The notes: generated from the letters alone by a model not told the origin. Shown: positions 45,956 through 56,945, counted from the first letter of the stretch. The stretch is DNA of 64,000 nucleotides from Actimicrobium sp. CCC2.4 (GCF_034347385.1 NZ_CP133777.1:1674001-1738000), one strand, 5' to 3'. Made by a program: numbers and translations.

Positions 45956-46531
45956 CTACCGGTGAATCACCACCAGCAGCGCTTTTGCTTCGGCTTTTCC
46001 GGCATTGCGGATTGCATGGGGCTGGTCGGCTTCATAGCGCGCGGTTGCGCCAGTCTTGAGCTTGCGCACGGTGCCGGCGACCTCGATATCGACTGCACCA
46101 TGCAGCACCGTCAGATGTTCGGTGGTACCGGGATCATGCGGGTTCGAGACCAGCGCACCGCCTGCCGATAGCGTCAGCTCGTACCATTCATGCTTGCCGG
46201 CCAGCGCCATCGGACCGAGGATACGCAGCACGTAGCCGGCGTGTTCGCCGGGCAGCGTCGGGGTTTCGTGTGGTTCCATCACGCGGATCGCTTCCAGCGG
46301 ACGGGCTTCGGTCGATAATAATTCAGCGATGCTGACGCCGAGCGCATTGGCCAGTCGCCACGCAACCGCGATGGTCGGATTGGCTTTTTCGCGTTCGATT
46401 TGCGATAGCATCGACTTCGACACGCCGGCCGCGCGCGACAGGTCTTCGAGTGTCAGGTCGCGTTCCAGACGCATGCGTTGCAGTGTGGCGCCGACTTCGG
46501 GCGGGGTGGCAGGCAGGACAGGAGTTTTCAT
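45956..46531 (-). CDS. XRE-family transcriptional regulator with cupin domain
   Basis: This is a 191-residue regulator with an N-terminal helix-turn-helix (LEDLSRAAGVSKSMLSQIEREK) and a C-terminal cupin domain (ELTLSAGGALVSNPHDPGTTE, HLTVLHGAVDIEVAG, YEADQPHAIRNAG), which probably binds a small effector molecule. It is divergent from kbl across a 134-base gap with a 34-base imperfect palindrome, so it probably controls itself and the threonine catabolic genes. Regulators of this type beside kbl/tdh are found in other Burkholderiales, as far as I know. Confidence 0.88.
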   Translation of the reverse strand: MKTPVLPATPPEVGATLQRMRLERDLTLEDLSRAAGVSKSMLSQIEREKANPTIAVAWRLANALGVSIAELLSTEARPLEAIRVMEPHETPTLPGEHAGYVLRILGPMALAGKHEWYELTLSAGGALVSNPHDPGTTEHLTVLHGAVDIEVAGTVRKLKTGATARYEADQPHAIRNAGKAEAKALLVVIHR

Positions 46532-46566
46532 GGGCGGGGTTGCAAAGTGGGAAAGTGCTGCTAATA

Positions 46567-46600
46567 TCCACTATATTGAAAATAAGTTCTACATAATGGA
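46567..46600. promoter_or_regulatory. Operator-like imperfect palindrome between the regulator and kbl
   Basis: TCCACTATATTGAA (46567-46580) and TTCTACATAATGGA (46587-46600) pair at 11 of 14 positions around a six-base spacer, in an AT-rich patch inside GC-rich DNA. It is the best candidate binding site for the XRE-cupin protein. Confidence 0.6.
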
Positions 46601-46665
46601 ATTTAATAAAACCAGCGGATTGATTCAGAGATCACGAATCGATTCTACCAATCGTCGAGGACATC

Positions 46666-47883
46666 ATGAGCACCAAGAACAAGAAAACTTTTTTTGCCGG
46701 GCTGGACCAGGAACTGGATCGATTGAAAGAGGCAGGGCTGTACAAAAATGAGCGCGTGTTGGCCTCGCGCCAGGGTGCCGAAGTAACTTGCGACGATGGC
46801 CGCTTGCTGATTAACCTGTGCGCCAACAATTACCTCGGTCTGTCCGGCGAAGAATCGACGGTCCGTGCAGCGGTCGCAGCGACCGAGCAATTCGGCTACG
46901 GGCTGTCGTCGGTCCGTTTCATTTGCGGCACGCAAACCGTCCACAAGCAACTCGAACAAGCGCTGTCGAATTTCCTCGGCATGGAAGACACCATCCTGTA
47001 TGCGGCCGCGTTCGATGCCAACGGCGGCCTATTCGAGCCACTATTTACTGAAGAAGACGCGATCATTTCCGATGCGCTCAACCATGCCTCGATCATCGAT
47101 GGCGTGCGCTTGTGCAAGGCGGCGCGCTATCGCTACCAGCACAACGACATGGCCGACCTCGAAGTGCAATTGCAGGCTGCCGCCGGCAAGCGCCATGTGG
47201 TGATCGTTACCGACGGCGTGTTTTCGATGGATGGCACGATCGCGCAACTCGACAGGATTTGTGATCTGGCCGACCAGTACGGCGCGCTGGTCATGATCGA
47301 CGAATGTCACGCATCCGGTTTCATGGGCGCGACCGGACGCGGTACGCACGAGCATCACCACGTGATGGGGCGCGTCGATATCATCACCGGCACGCTGGGC
47401 AAGGCACTCGGCGGCGCGATGGGTGGCTTCACGGCTGCGCGCAAGGAAGTCATCGACACGCTGCGCCAGAAATCCCGTCCCTATCTGTTTTCCAATAGCC
47501 TTGCCCCCGCGATTGCCGGTGCCTCGCTGGCGGTGCTGGAACGGCTGGCATCGTCGACCGAACTGCGCGACCGGCTGCATGCCAACACGGCGTATTTTCG
47601 TAGCGCGATTGCCGCGCTGGGTTTCACGATCAAGCCGGGCATGCATCCGGTGGTGCCGGTGATGCTGTTCGATGCACCGGTGGCACAGCGGTTTGCTGCG
47701 CGCCTGTATGAACTTGGCGTGCTGGTGACCGGCTTTTTTTATCCGGTGGTGCCGATGGGGCAGGCGCGGGTGCGGGTGCAATTGTCGGCTGCGCACACGA
47801 CGGCGCAGCTCGATGCAGCGCTGGCCGCGTTTGCACAGGCCGGGCGCGAGCTGGGTTTGATTGACCAGACAGGAGCCGCATGA
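46666..47883 (+). CDS. kbl: 2-amino-3-ketobutyrate CoA ligase
   Basis: This enzyme cleaves 2-amino-3-ketobutyrate with CoA to glycine and acetyl-CoA, the second step of threonine breakdown. The 405-residue PLP enzyme has [54 protein letters not shown] and the PLP lysine Lys246 in [14 protein letters not shown]. It overlaps the dehydrogenase gene by ATGA. The length is close to the enteric enzyme (398). Confidence 0.95.
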   Translation: MSTKNKKTFFAGLDQELDRLKEAGLYKNERVLASRQGAEVTCDDGRLLINLCANNYLGLSGEESTVRAAVAATEQFGYGLSSVRFICGTQTVHKQLEQALSNFLGMEDTILYAAAFDANGGLFEPLFTEEDAIISDALNHASIIDGVRLCKAARYRYQHNDMADLEVQLQAAAGKRHVVIVTDGVFSMDGTIAQLDRICDLADQYGALVMIDECHASGFMGATGRGTHEHHHVMGRVDIITGTLGKALGGAMGGFTAARKEVIDTLRQKSRPYLFSNSLAPAIAGASLAVLERLASSTELRDRLHANTAYFRSAIAALGFTIKPGMHPVVPVMLFDAPVAQRFAARLYELGVLVTGFFYPVVPMGQARVRVQLSAAHTTAQLDAALAAFAQAGRELGLIDQTGAA

Positions 47884-48854
47884 TGGAGCGCATTCTTGTT
47901 ATTGGCGCCAACGGCCAGATCGGCAATGAACTGGTCACCGCACTGGCCTTGCAGCATGGTGCCGACAATGTCATCGCCGCCGACCTCGGCCCGCGCAACC
48001 CGTTCGCAGCCGCCCATTACGAGGCCATCGACGTACTTGATCGCCGGCTGGTGGCGCGCATCATCGATACCTATGGCATCACGCAGGTCTATCAACTGGC
48101 GGCGCTGTTGTCGGTGACCGGTGAGCAGGCACCGCTGAAAGCCTGGAGCTTGAACATGGATGGCTTGCTCAACATCCTCGAGATCGCCCGCGAACGCAAC
48201 GCCGCCGGCAAGCCGCTGCGGGTTTTCTGGCCATCGTCGATTGCCGCTTTCGGCCCGGGTACGCCGCAGGACAATACGCCGCAGCAAACCGTGATGGATC
48301 CGACCACGATCTACGGCATCAGCAAGCTGGCCGGCGAGCGCCTGTGCCAGTACTACTTCAGCAAATATGACGTCGATGTCCGCAGCATCCGCTATCCCGG
48401 CATCATCAGCTACAAGTCGCCACCGGGCGGCGGCACCACCGATTATGCGATTGCGATTTTTCATGCGGCGCTGCGCGGTGAGCCCTACGAGTGCTATCTG
48501 TCGGCCGACACCGCGCTGCCGATGATCTACATGCCCGATGCGATCCGCGCCACGATCGCGCTGATGGATGCGTCGGCCGACCGCATCGCGGTGCGTTCGT
48601 CCTACAACGTGGCTGGCCTGAGCTTCAATCCGGCGCAACTGGCGGATGCGATCGGGCGGCAACGATCCGGCTTTGCGATTACCTACGCGCCTGATGCGCG
48701 TCAGGAGATCGCCGATACCTGGCCGCACAGTCTCGACGATAGCGTCGCCCGCAGCGACTGGAACTGGCAGCCACGCATCGCCCTCGCCGCACTGGTCACC
48801 GACATGCTCGCCAACGTCGCCGTGGTGCCGCAGGAAGTCGGGCAGGCGGCCTGA
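47880..48854 (+). CDS. SDR-type L-threonine 3-dehydrogenase (NAD-dependent epimerase family)
   Basis: This 324-residue protein probably oxidises L-threonine to 2-amino-3-ketobutyrate, feeding Kbl. It is an extended SDR: NAD-binding [13 protein letters not shown], the Tyr-x3-Lys motif in [10 protein letters not shown], the preceding Ser in [11 protein letters not shown], and [20 protein letters not shown]. The threonine-dehydrogenase call (not UDP-sugar epimerase) rests on the TDYA/PGG segment and on four-base overlap with kbl. It is unrelated to the zinc-type Tdh of enterics. Confidence 0.88.
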   Translation: MMERILVIGANGQIGNELVTALALQHGADNVIAADLGPRNPFAAAHYEAIDVLDRRLVARIIDTYGITQVYQLAALLSVTGEQAPLKAWSLNMDGLLNILEIARERNAAGKPLRVFWPSSIAAFGPGTPQDNTPQQTVMDPTTIYGISKLAGERLCQYYFSKYDVDVRSIRYPGIISYKSPPGGGTTDYAIAIFHAALRGEPYECYLSADTALPMIYMPDAIRATIALMDASADRIAVRSSYNVAGLSFNPAQLADAIGRQRSGFAITYAPDARQEIADTWPHSLDDSVARSDWNWQPRIALAALVTDMLANVAVVPQEVGQAA

Positions 48855-48881
48855 CGGCGCAGCCAACGCGGCAGCTATAAT
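48851..48881 (+). promoter_or_regulatory. Possible thrC promoter
   Basis: A perfect -10 TATAAT is at 48876-48881; the best -35 candidate is CTGACG at 48851-48856 with a long 19-base spacer. It would make thrC-moeA-moaDE independent of the kbl operon. Confidence 0.45.
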
Positions 48882-48916
48882 GCAGGCACTTCAACGATGC
48901 CTGCCACTTCACTTCT

Positions 48917-50377
48917 ATGCGCTATGTCTCGACCCGCGGCCACGCCGCGCAGCCTAACTTTTCCGAAATCCTGCTGGGTGGCCTGGCGCCCGACGGCGGC
49001 TTGTATTTGCCGGCGGAGTACCCGCAAGTCTCGGGTGCCGAACTGGATGCCTGGCGCGGCCTGTCGTACGCCGATCTGGCACTGGCCGTCCTCGGTAAGT
49101 TCGCCACTGATATCCCGCACGACGATCTGAAGGCACTGACCGACAAGACCTACACTGCTGGCGTCTACCGCAACACACGCGCCGGTGAATCCGCCGAACG
49201 CATCACGCCCTTGCACGTGATCGAGCAGGACGGCGACAAGACGCTGCTGCTGCAAGCGCTGTCGAACGGGCCGACGCTGGCCTTCAAGGACATGGCGATG
49301 CAATTGCTCGGCAACCTGTTCGAGTACACGCTCGACAAGCAGCAGGCCGAACTCAATATCTTTGGGGCGACCTCCGGCGACACCGGCAGCGCGGCCGAAT
49401 ACGCGATGCGCGGCAAGCACGGTATCCGCGTCTTCATGCTCTCGCCGCACCTGAAAATGAGTTCCTTTCAGACCGCGCAAATGTTCAGCCTGCAGGACGA
49501 CAACATCTTCAACATCGCCGTCAAGGGTGTTTTCGACGATTGCCAGGACATGGTCAAGGCGGTCTCGAATGATCTCGTCTTCAAGGTGCGCTACAAGATC
49601 GGCACCGTCAATTCGATCAACTGGGCGCGCGTGGTGGCGCAGGTCGTCTACTACTTTCGCGGCTATCTGGAAGCGACCACGCGCAATGACCAGGAGGTCT
49701 CGTTCACGGTCCCGTCCGGCAATTTCGGCAATATCTGCGCCGGCCACATCGCCCGCATGATGGGCTTGCCCATTGATCAGCTGATCGCCGCGACCAATGA
49801 AAACAACGTGCTTGACGAGTTCTTCCGCACCGGTATCTACCGCGTGCGCAAGTCGACCGAAACCTATCACACCACCAGCCCGAGCATGGACATCAGCAAG
49901 GCCTCGAACTTCGAGCGCTTTGTGTTCGACTTGCTGGACCGTGATGCGGTGCGCGTCAAGGCGCTGTTCGCCAAGGTCGAAACCACAGGGGGGTTTGACC
50001 TGTCCGGTGGACCCGGAAGCGATGGCGACGAGTTCCATAAGATCGCGCAATTCGGTTTTGCGTCGGGCCGATCGTGCCATGCCGACCGGCTCGCGACGAT
50101 CCGCGACTTGCATGCCCGCTACGGCCTGATGATTGATACGCATACCGCCGACGGCGTCAAGGTCGCGCGCGAACACGTCAAGGCCGGCGTGCCGATGATC
50201 GTGCTTGAAACCGCCTTGCCGGCCAAGTTCAATGAAACCATCCGCGAGGCACTCGACACCGATGCCGAACGGCCGCCCGGTTTCGAGAACATCGAATTTT
50301 TGCCGCAACGCTTTGAAGTCATGGATGCCGATGTCAAGCAAGTCCAGGCATTCATCGTCGCGCACACGGGACTATGA
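48917..50377 (+). CDS. thrC: Threonine synthase
   Basis: ThrC converts O-phosphohomoserine to threonine with PLP. The 486-residue protein has YVSTRGHAAQPNFSEILLGG at the N-terminus and PLP Lys124 in PTLAFKDMAMQLLGN. The phosphate-binding GATSGDTGSAAEYAM and SGNFGNICAGHIARMMGLP motifs complete the long (fungal/proteobacterial) type. A TATAAT at 48876-48881 lies 36 bases before the start and is a likely -10. It overlaps moeA by ATGA. The gene sits directly downstream of threonine-degrading genes, so both directions of threonine metabolism adjoin. Confidence 0.96.
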   Translation: MRYVSTRGHAAQPNFSEILLGGLAPDGGLYLPAEYPQVSGAELDAWRGLSYADLALAVLGKFATDIPHDDLKALTDKTYTAGVYRNTRAGESAERITPLHVIEQDGDKTLLLQALSNGPTLAFKDMAMQLLGNLFEYTLDKQQAELNIFGATSGDTGSAAEYAMRGKHGIRVFMLSPHLKMSSFQTAQMFSLQDDNIFNIAVKGVFDDCQDMVKAVSNDLVFKVRYKIGTVNSINWARVVAQVVYYFRGYLEATTRNDQEVSFTVPSGNFGNICAGHIARMMGLPIDQLIAATNENNVLDEFFRTGIYRVRKSTETYHTTSPSMDISKASNFERFVFDLLDRDAVRVKALFAKVETTGGFDLSGGPGSDGDEFHKIAQFGFASGRSCHADRLATIRDLHARYGLMIDTHTADGVKVAREHVKAGVPMIVLETALPAKFNETIREALDTDAERPPGFENIEFLPQRFEVMDADVKQVQAFIVAHTGL

Positions 50378-51609
50378 CCATGACCACACCACGCCCGCCT
50401 ATGCTGCCGGTTGCCGAAGCACTGGCCTTGCTGCTCGCGGCAGCGCGCCCGGTTGCGGGTCACGAAGTTATCGCCACGCTGGAGGCCAACGGTCGCGTGC
50501 TGGCGCTGGCGCAATCATCGCAACTTGATGTGCCGCCTATGGACAACACGCAGATGGATGGCTACGCCGTGCGCACCGCCGACTGCACCAGCGGAGCAGC
50601 GCGCTTGCGGGTGGCCCAGCGCATCCCGGCCGGCCATGTCGGTCAGCCGCTACTGGCAGGAACCGCCGCACGGATTTTTACCGGTGCGCTGATTCCCGAG
50701 GGTGCCGATGCGGTCGTGATGCAAGAGCAATGCACGGCCGATGGCGATGACGTCATCGTCGCGCACACGCCAGCCAGCGGTGAATGGATACGCCGGCGCG
50801 GCGAAGACATACGCACCGGTAGCGAAATACTCGCTGCCGGTACGCGCTTGCGCGGCCAGGAACTCGGCCTTGCCGCATCGGTAGGGCTGGCCACCTTACC
50901 GGTCGTGCGCAAGCTCAAGGTCGCCGTGTTCTTCACCGGCGACGAACTGGCGATGCCCGGCGAGCTGCTCAAGCCCGGTGCCATCTACAACTCGAACCGC
51001 TTTACCTTGCGCGGCTTGCTGGAAAACCTCGGTTGCGACATCACCGACTACGGCATCGTGCCCGACACGCTGGCCGCCACCCGCGATACCTTGCGCCTGG
51101 CGGCGCAGGAGCATGACCTGATCATCACCTCGGGCGGCGTGTCGGTCGGCGAAGAAGACCACATCAAGCCGGCGGTCGAAGCCGAAGGTCGCCTGAACAT
51201 GTGGCAGATCGCGGTCAAGCCGGGCAAGCCGCTGGCGTTCGGCGAAGTCAATCGCAGCGGGCAGGGCACGGCGTTTTTCCTCGGCTTGCCGGGTAATCCG
51301 GTCTCGAGCTTCGTGACCTTTTTGCTGTTCGTGCGGCCGTTCATCCTGCGGCTGCAAGGTGTCGACAATGTCGCGCCGCAAGCCTATGCGATGCGGGCGG
51401 GTTTCGACTGGCCGAAGGCGGATAGGCGCAATGAATTCCTGCGCGTGCGTGTCGGGCCTGACGGCACGCTGGAGCTGTTTCCGAACCAGGGCTCGGGCGT
51501 GCTGACATCAACCGTCTGGGGTGATGGACTGGTCGATAATCCGGCCGGGCAAGTGATCGCTGTCGGCGATTTCGTGCGCTTCATTCCTTTTTCCGGATTG
51601 CTCAATTGA
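50374..51609 (+). CDS. moeA: Molybdopterin molybdenumtransferase MoeA
   Basis: MoeA inserts molybdate into adenylylated molybdopterin. The 411-residue protein has PPMDNTQMDGYAVR, the domain II beta-rich region (RIFTGALIPEGADAVVMQE), the MoaB-like domain with TGDEL, ITSGGVSVGEEDHI, KPGKPLAFG and FFLGLPGNPVSSFVTF, and a C-terminal beta-barrel. It overlaps thrC and moaD by a few bases each. This thrC-moeA-moaD-moaE order is common in Burkholderiales. Confidence 0.96.
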   Translation: MTMTTPRPPMLPVAEALALLLAAARPVAGHEVIATLEANGRVLALAQSSQLDVPPMDNTQMDGYAVRTADCTSGAARLRVAQRIPAGHVGQPLLAGTAARIFTGALIPEGADAVVMQEQCTADGDDVIVAHTPASGEWIRRRGEDIRTGSEILAAGTRLRGQELGLAASVGLATLPVVRKLKVAVFFTGDELAMPGELLKPGAIYNSNRFTLRGLLENLGCDITDYGIVPDTLAATRDTLRLAAQEHDLIITSGGVSVGEEDHIKPAVEAEGRLNMWQIAVKPGKPLAFGEVNRSGQGTAFFLGLPGNPVSSFVTFLLFVRPFILRLQGVDNVAPQAYAMRAGFDWPKADRRNEFLRVRVGPDGTLELFPNQGSGVLTSTVWGDGLVDNPAGQVIAVGDFVRFIPFSGLLN

Positions 51610-51866
51610 TGAAGATTACCCTGCGGTTTTTTGCCAGCGTGCGCGAAGTGGTCGGGACCGGTAGCGACGAACTGACGGTGCCGGAGCCGGTGCGTACGGT
51701 TGGCGATGTGCGGCAATTTTTGTGCGGGCGCGGCGCCCCCTGGGCGCAGGCGCTGGCCGAAGGACGCGCGCTGCGCATGGCGCTGGATCAGGAAATGGTC
51801 ACCGCCGACACCCCCATCACGGATGGCTGCGAGCTGGCATTTTTTCCGCCGGTCACGGGTGGGTGA
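51609..51866 (+). CDS. moaD: Molybdopterin synthase sulfur carrier subunit MoaD
   Basis: MoaD is the small ubiquitin-like subunit whose C-terminal thiocarboxylate donates sulfur to the pterin. ATG 51609 overlaps the moeA stop; TTG 51606 is a less likely start. The 85 residues end in FFPPVTGG, with the required Gly-Gly terminus. KITLRFFASVREVVG is the typical first strand. moaE follows within five bases. Confidence 0.95.
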   Translation: MKITLRFFASVREVVGTGSDELTVPEPVRTVGDVRQFLCGRGAPWAQALAEGRALRMALDQEMVTADTPITDGCELAFFPPVTGG

Positions 51867-51870
51867 CGCG

Positions 51871-52329
51871 ATGACCATCCGCATCCAGCAAGCCGATTTC
51901 GATCTGAGTACCGAGCTGGCGAACTTGCGCGCCGGCAGCCCGCAAGTCGGTGCCATCGTCAGCTTCGTCGGCACCGTGCGCGACCTCAACGACGGCGCGA
52001 CCGTCAGCCGGATGGAACTGGAACACTATCCGGGCATGACCGAAAAATCGATTGCCGTCATCATCGAGCGGGCCCGCGCGCACTGGCCGATTGCCGATGC
52101 GCTGGTGATTCACCGGATCGGACCGTTGCTGCCGACCGAGCAGATCGTGCTGGTGGCGGTTGCTGCTGCCCATCGTGGCGAGGCGTTTGCCGCCTGCGAA
52201 TTCATCATGGATTACCTGAAGACCGAGGCGCCTTTCTGGAAAAAAGAACAGACGCCGGACGGCGCGCGCTGGGTTGATGCGCGTGCGGTGGATGATGCAG
52301 CGTTGGCTAAGTGGGCGTTGGTGCCTTGA
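51871..52329 (+). CDS. moaE: Molybdopterin synthase catalytic subunit MoaE
   Basis: MoaE is the large subunit of molybdopterin synthase and converts cyclic pyranopterin to molybdopterin with MoaD. The start at 51871 gives 152 residues; the open frame extends upstream through moaD and is not coding there. Motifs are GAIVSFVGTVRDLNDG, LEHYPGMTEKSI, AAAHRGEAFAACEFIMDYLK and the active-site KTEAPFWKKE lysines. It ends the operon before a large inverted repeat. Confidence 0.95.
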   Translation: MTIRIQQADFDLSTELANLRAGSPQVGAIVSFVGTVRDLNDGATVSRMELEHYPGMTEKSIAVIIERARAHWPIADALVIHRIGPLLPTEQIVLVAVAAAHRGEAFAACEFIMDYLKTEAPFWKKEQTPDGARWVDARAVDDAALAKWALVP

Positions 52330-52349
52330 CCGTGTTGGCCGGTGCATTT

Positions 52350-52420
52350 GGTGCAATGCCCTTCGGTTATTGCACCCTACCTCCGACCCGTAGGGTGCGA
52401 TAACCGAAGGGCATTGCACC
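52350..52420. repeat. Long palindromic repeat upstream of clpB
   Basis: Arms of 31 bases (starting GGTGCAATGCCCTTCGGTTA, ending in the reverse complement) surround a nine-base loop, with one mismatch. A single arm recurs at 55195-55225. It may end the mo operon transcript, but its sequence repeats elsewhere, so it is a dispersed element. Confidence 0.85.
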
Positions 52421-52522
52421 GATTCTGATAGCTGGAATCCTGACGCAAAAATGCAATCCGTCGCTTGAAAAGCCAATACCACACCCCATGTTGTGGTTAT
52501 TGAATCCATTCCGGAGCCCGCC

Positions 52523-55126
52523 ATGCGTCTAGACAAACTCACCACCAAACTGCAGGAAGCGCTGTCCGATGCGCAAAGCCTGGCCGTTGGTAACGACAAT
52601 CCGTACATCGAACCGGCGCATCTGCTGGTGGCCCTGCTGAACCAGGACGACGGTAGTGCGCGCTCGCTGTTGCAGCGCGCCGGCGCCAATATCGGTGGTC
52701 TGACGTCTGCACTGAAGTCGGCGCTGGAGCGCTTGCCAAAAGTCTCCGGCACCGGTGGCGAAGTACAGGTCGGACGCGAACTCGGTGCACTGCTCAATGT
52801 CGCCGACAAGGAAGCACAGAAGCGCGGCGACCAGTTCATCGCCAGCGAAATGGTCCTGCTCGGCCTGACCGACGACAAGTCCGAAGCCGGCAAGGCCGCG
52901 CACGAAAATGGCCTGACGCGCAAGGCCCTCGAAGCCGCCATCGAAGCAGTGCGCGGCGGCGCATCGGTCAATTCGGCCGATTCCGAAGGCCAGCGCGAGG
53001 CGCTCGCCAAATACACGATCGACCTGACTGAACGGGCCCGCCTCGGCAAGCTTGATCCGGTGATCGGCCGCGATGATGAAATCCGCCGTGCGATTCAGGT
53101 TTTGCAACGCCGCACCAAAAATAATCCGGTACTGATCGGCGAGCCGGGCGTCGGCAAGACCGCCATCGTCGAAGGCCTGGCGCAGCGCATTGTCAATGGC
53201 GAAGTGCCGGACAGCCTCAAATCCAAACGCGTGCTATCGCTCGACATGGCCGCGCTGGTCGCCGGTGCCAAGTACCGTGGCGAATTCGAAGAGCGCCTGA
53301 AAGCCGTGCTCAAAGATCTGGCTAAAGACGAAGGGCAGACCATCGTCTTCATCGATGAATTGCACACGATGGTCGGTGCCGGCAAGGCCGATGGCGCGAT
53401 GGACGCGGGCAACATGCTGAAACCGGCGCTGGCCCGTGGTGAACTTCATTGCGTCGGCGCGACCACGCTCGACGAGTATCGCAAGTACATCGAAAAAGAC
53501 GCTGCGCTGGAACGCCGTTTCCAGAAAATTCTGGTCGCCGAGCCGAGCGTCGAAGCCACGATTGCGATTCTGCGCGGCTTGCAGGAACGCTACGAAGTCC
53601 ATCACGGTGTCGACATTACCGACCCTGCCATCGTCGCTGCAGCCGAGCTGTCGCATCGCTACATTACCGACCGCTTCCTGCCCGATAAGGCCATCGACCT
53701 GATCGATGAAGCCGCCGCCAAGGTCAAGATTGAAATCGATTCGCGTCCGGAAGTGATGGATAAGCTCGATCGCCGCACCATCCAGCTGAAGATCGAACGC
53801 GAAGCCATCAAGAAGGAAAAAGACGAAGCCTCGCAGCGTCGGCTGGCGCTGATTGAAGAAGAAATCCTGCGCAGCGAGCGCGAATACGCCGACCTCGAAG
53901 AAATCTGGCGCGCCGAAAAAGCCGCCGTGCAGGGTAGCCAACACATCAAGGAAGAGATCGAGGAAGTGCGCTTGCAGATGGATGAGGCGACCCGCAAAAG
54001 CGACTGGAAAACCGTCTCCGAGCTGCAATACGGCCGCTTGCCTGAACTCGAAAAAGCCCTTGAAGCGCAGTCGCGCCAGGACGAGCAAGCCGACAAGGCC
54101 AATACCAAGCCAAGGCTGCTACGCACCCAGGTCGGGGCCGAAGAAATCGCCGAAATCGTCTCGCGCGCGACCGGTATTCCTGTCTCGAAAATGATGCAGG
54201 GCGAGCGTGACAAGCTGGTTCACATGGAAGATTTTTTACATCAGCGCGTGATCGGCCAGCATGAAGCGATCGTCGCCGTGTCGGATGCGATCCGCCGGTC
54301 CCGCGCCGGTCTGTCGGACCCGAACCGGCCGTATGGCTCGTTCATGTTCCTCGGGCCGACCGGTGTCGGCAAGACCGAATTGTGCAAGGCGCTGGCTGGC
54401 TTTCTGTTCGATACCGAAGAATCGATGATCCGCATCGACATGTCCGAGTTCATGGAAAAGCACTCGGTGGCTCGCCTGATCGGTGCGCCGCCGGGCTATG
54501 TCGGTTACGACGAAGGCGGCTTCCTCACGGAAGCGGTGCGCCGCCGGCCGTACAGCGTGATCTTGCTCGATGAAGTCGAGAAGGCGCATCAGGATGTCTT
54601 CAATGTGCTGTTGCAGGTGCTCGATGACGGACGCATGACCGATGGCCAGGGTCGCACGGTGGACTTCAAGAACACTGTCATCGTGATGACCTCGAACCTC
54701 GGTTCGTACAAGATCCAGGCGATGGAGGAGAGTGAACCGGCGGTCGTCAAGATGGCCGTGATGGCCGAAGTGCGGCAGCATTTCCGGCCCGAGTTCATCA
54801 ACCGGATCGACGAGATCGTCGTGTTCCATGCGCTCGATGAAAAGCATATCGGTGCGATTGCGCGCATCCAGCTGAAGATTCTTGAGCAGCGTCTGGGCAA
54901 GATGGAAATGGGGCTCGAGATCACCGACGCCGCGCTACAGAAAATCGCCGAGGCCGGTTTTGATCCGGTGTACGGCGCACGGCCCTTGAAGCGTGCGATC
55001 CAGCAGCAGATCGAAAATCCGTTGTCGAAGCAGATTTTGGAAGGCAAGTACGGGCCTAAGGATTTGATTCTGATCGATGTGGTGAATGGGGAGTTGACGT
55101 TCGGGAAGGGTGCTGTGGCGGTGTGA
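52523..55126 (+). CDS. clpB: ATP-dependent disaggregase ClpB
   Basis: ClpB is a Hsp104-type AAA+ disaggregase that works with DnaK. ATG 52523 ([20 protein letters not shown]) gives 867 residues. Domains are the N-terminal repeats, first AAA+ with GEPGVGKT and the [14 protein letters not shown] Walker B, the coiled-coil middle domain (about 410-530), second AAA+ with [10 protein letters not shown] and [15 protein letters not shown], and the C-terminal domain ([17 protein letters not shown]). No clear sigma 32 promoter was identified in 52421-52522. Confidence 0.97.
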   Translation: MRLDKLTTKLQEALSDAQSLAVGNDNPYIEPAHLLVALLNQDDGSARSLLQRAGANIGGLTSALKSALERLPKVSGTGGEVQVGRELGALLNVADKEAQKRGDQFIASEMVLLGLTDDKSEAGKAAHENGLTRKALEAAIEAVRGGASVNSADSEGQREALAKYTIDLTERARLGKLDPVIGRDDEIRRAIQVLQRRTKNNPVLIGEPGVGKTAIVEGLAQRIVNGEVPDSLKSKRVLSLDMAALVAGAKYRGEFEERLKAVLKDLAKDEGQTIVFIDELHTMVGAGKADGAMDAGNMLKPALARGELHCVGATTLDEYRKYIEKDAALERRFQKILVAEPSVEATIAILRGLQERYEVHHGVDITDPAIVAAAELSHRYITDRFLPDKAIDLIDEAAAKVKIEIDSRPEVMDKLDRRTIQLKIEREAIKKEKDEASQRRLALIEEEILRSEREYADLEEIWRAEKAAVQGSQHIKEEIEEVRLQMDEATRKSDWKTVSELQYGRLPELEKALEAQSRQDEQADKANTKPRLLRTQVGAEEIAEIVSRATGIPVSKMMQGERDKLVHMEDFLHQRVIGQHEAIVAVSDAIRRSRAGLSDPNRPYGSFMFLGPTGVGKTELCKALAGFLFDTEESMIRIDMSEFMEKHSVARLIGAPPGYVGYDEGGFLTEAVRRRPYSVILLDEVEKAHQDVFNVLLQVLDDGRMTDGQGRTVDFKNTVIVMTSNLGSYKIQAMEESEPAVVKMAVMAEVRQHFRPEFINRIDEIVVFHALDEKHIGAIARIQLKILEQRLGKMEMGLEITDAALQKIAEAGFDPVYGARPLKRAIQQQIENPLSKQILEGKYGPKDLILIDVVNGELTFGKGAVAV

Positions 55127-55194
55127 TTTGGGGGGCGTTTTGGTGGGACCAAGCAGGACGAACGTAGTGGAATGAGTGACGCGCCCCACAGCTT

Positions 55195-55225
55195 GTAGGG
55201 TGCAATAACCGAAGGGCATTGCACC
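55195..55225. repeat. Single copy of the clpB-flanking repeat
   Basis: GTAGGGTGCAATAACCGAAG plus GGCATTGCACC matches the right arm of the palindrome at 52390-52420 with one mismatch. It lies between convergent clpB and leuA. Confidence 0.85.
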
Positions 55226-55241
55226 GCTCAAGCTACCCACA

Positions 55242-56945
55242 TTAAACGCTAACCTGCTCCCGCTGCCGGAAAAATCCAACCCGCTCCTGCTCCGGTAATT
55301 TTGCATAAATCCGGTTCAACCCGCTGATGACGGCCAGCACCGACGCGGTGACGATGTTGACGTGCATACCCACGCCAAACACAGTGCCCGGTACGCCGTC
55401 GGCGACAACTTCGGCAAAGGTCACCGCCGTGGCATCCGCTCCCTGGCCCATCGCCCGTTCCTCGTAACTGTGCAACTTCGCCTGCACGCGCAACGCATGC
55501 AACAGCGCATCGATCGGTCCGTTGCCTTCACCGCTGAGCGTGAGTGCTTGTCCGAATAGCGTGACGCTCAGGTGGATGCCCTGCAATTGGCCATGCTCGA
55601 ACAGCCGGTGGCCGACATACGCGACCGGTTCCCGGACCGCGAAATACTCTTTTGAAAACAGTGTCCAAATATCAGATGCCACCACTTCACCACCGGTCTG
55701 CTCGGTCAGCGATTGCACGGCCGTGCTGAACTCGACCTGCAAACGGCGCGGCATCACCATCCCGTATTCGGCTTCAAGCAGGAAGGCAATGCCGCCTTTG
55801 CCTGACTGGCTGTTGACGCGAATGATCGAGTCGTAGGTGCGACCGAGGTCAGCCGGATCAAGCGGCAGGTAAGGGACTTCCCAGAGCCCATCAGCCGATT
55901 GCACGGCCATGCCTTTTTTGATCGCATCCTGATGCGAACCCGAGAACGCCGTGAAGACCAGATCGCCGACATACGGATGACGCGGATGGATCGGCAACTG
56001 CGTGCAGTGCTCAACGATGCGCGCGACTTCATTGATGTTGGAAAAATCCAGGCCCGGATGCACGCCTTGCGAGTACATGTTCAACGCCAGCGTGACGAGG
56101 TCGACATTGCCGGTGCGTTCGCCATTGCCGAACAGGCAGCCTTCGACGCGGTCGGCGCCGGCCATCATGCCGAGTTCGGCCGCGGCGACGGCGGTGCCGC
56201 GATCATTATGCGGATGCAGGCTGATGATGACAGAGTCACGGCGCGCGAGGTTGCGGCTCATCCATTCGACCTGGTCCGCATAGATGTTCGGTGAAGCCAG
56301 TTCGACGGTGGCGGGCAAGTTGATGATGACCTTGCGCTGCGGCGTGGCTTCCCAGATATCGATGACGGCGTCGCAGACTTCCTTGGCAAACGGCAGTTCG
56401 GTGCCGGTGAAGGTTTCGGGGCTGTACTGGAATACCCACTCGGTATCGGGTTGGGCAGCGGCGAGGCGCTTGATGGTCTGCGCGCCCTTGATGGCGATGG
56501 CCTTGACGCCGGCCTGGTCGAGGCCGAACACGATCTGGCGGAAGTTCGGCGAGGTCGCGTTGTACAGGTGGATGATCGCGCGACGCGCACCACGCAAGGC
56601 TTCCATCGAGCGTTCGATGAGTTCGTCGCGGGCCGGCGTGAGGACTTCGATGGTGACGTCATGCGGGATCAGATTCTGTTCGATCAGCGTGCGCACGAAA
56701 CCGAAATCAGTTTCGGAAGCGGCCGGAAAAGCGACTTCGATTTCCTTGAAGCCGATCTCGACCAAGGTCTGGAACATGCGCAGTTTGCGCTCGACATTCA
56801 TGGGCTCGAACAAGGCCTGGTTGCCGTCGCGCAGGTCGGTCGACATCCAGATGGGCGGTGTCGTGATGGTTTTTGATGGCCAGGATCGATCGGCGAGAGC
56901 GATCGGGGCGAAGGGGCGATAGCGGGTGGCGGGGTTGTTCAACAT
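55242..56945 (-). CDS. leuA: 2-isopropylmalate synthase LeuA (long type)
   Basis: LeuA condenses acetyl-CoA with 2-oxoisovalerate, the first step of leucine synthesis. The 567-residue protein has the catalytic TIM barrel with [11 protein letters not shown], the metal ligands in [17 protein letters not shown], and [17 protein letters not shown]. The C-terminal regulatory domain (about 430-560) should carry leucine feedback control. The start at 56945 is followed by [21 protein letters not shown], typical of this long class. A leucine-rich leader is encoded upstream at 57031-57111. Confidence 0.96.
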   Translation of the reverse strand: MLNNPATRYRPFAPIALADRSWPSKTITTPPIWMSTDLRDGNQALFEPMNVERKLRMFQTLVEIGFKEIEVAFPAASETDFGFVRTLIEQNLIPHDVTIEVLTPARDELIERSMEALRGARRAIIHLYNATSPNFRQIVFGLDQAGVKAIAIKGAQTIKRLAAAQPDTEWVFQYSPETFTGTELPFAKEVCDAVIDIWEATPQRKVIINLPATVELASPNIYADQVEWMSRNLARRDSVIISLHPHNDRGTAVAAAELGMMAGADRVEGCLFGNGERTGNVDLVTLALNMYSQGVHPGLDFSNINEVARIVEHCTQLPIHPRHPYVGDLVFTAFSGSHQDAIKKGMAVQSADGLWEVPYLPLDPADLGRTYDSIIRVNSQSGKGGIAFLLEAEYGMVMPRRLQVEFSTAVQSLTEQTGGEVVASDIWTLFSKEYFAVREPVAYVGHRLFEHGQLQGIHLSVTLFGQALTLSGEGNGPIDALLHALRVQAKLHSYEERAMGQGADATAVTFAEVVADGVPGTVFGVGMHVNIVTASVLAVISGLNRIYAKLPEQERVGFFRQREQVSV

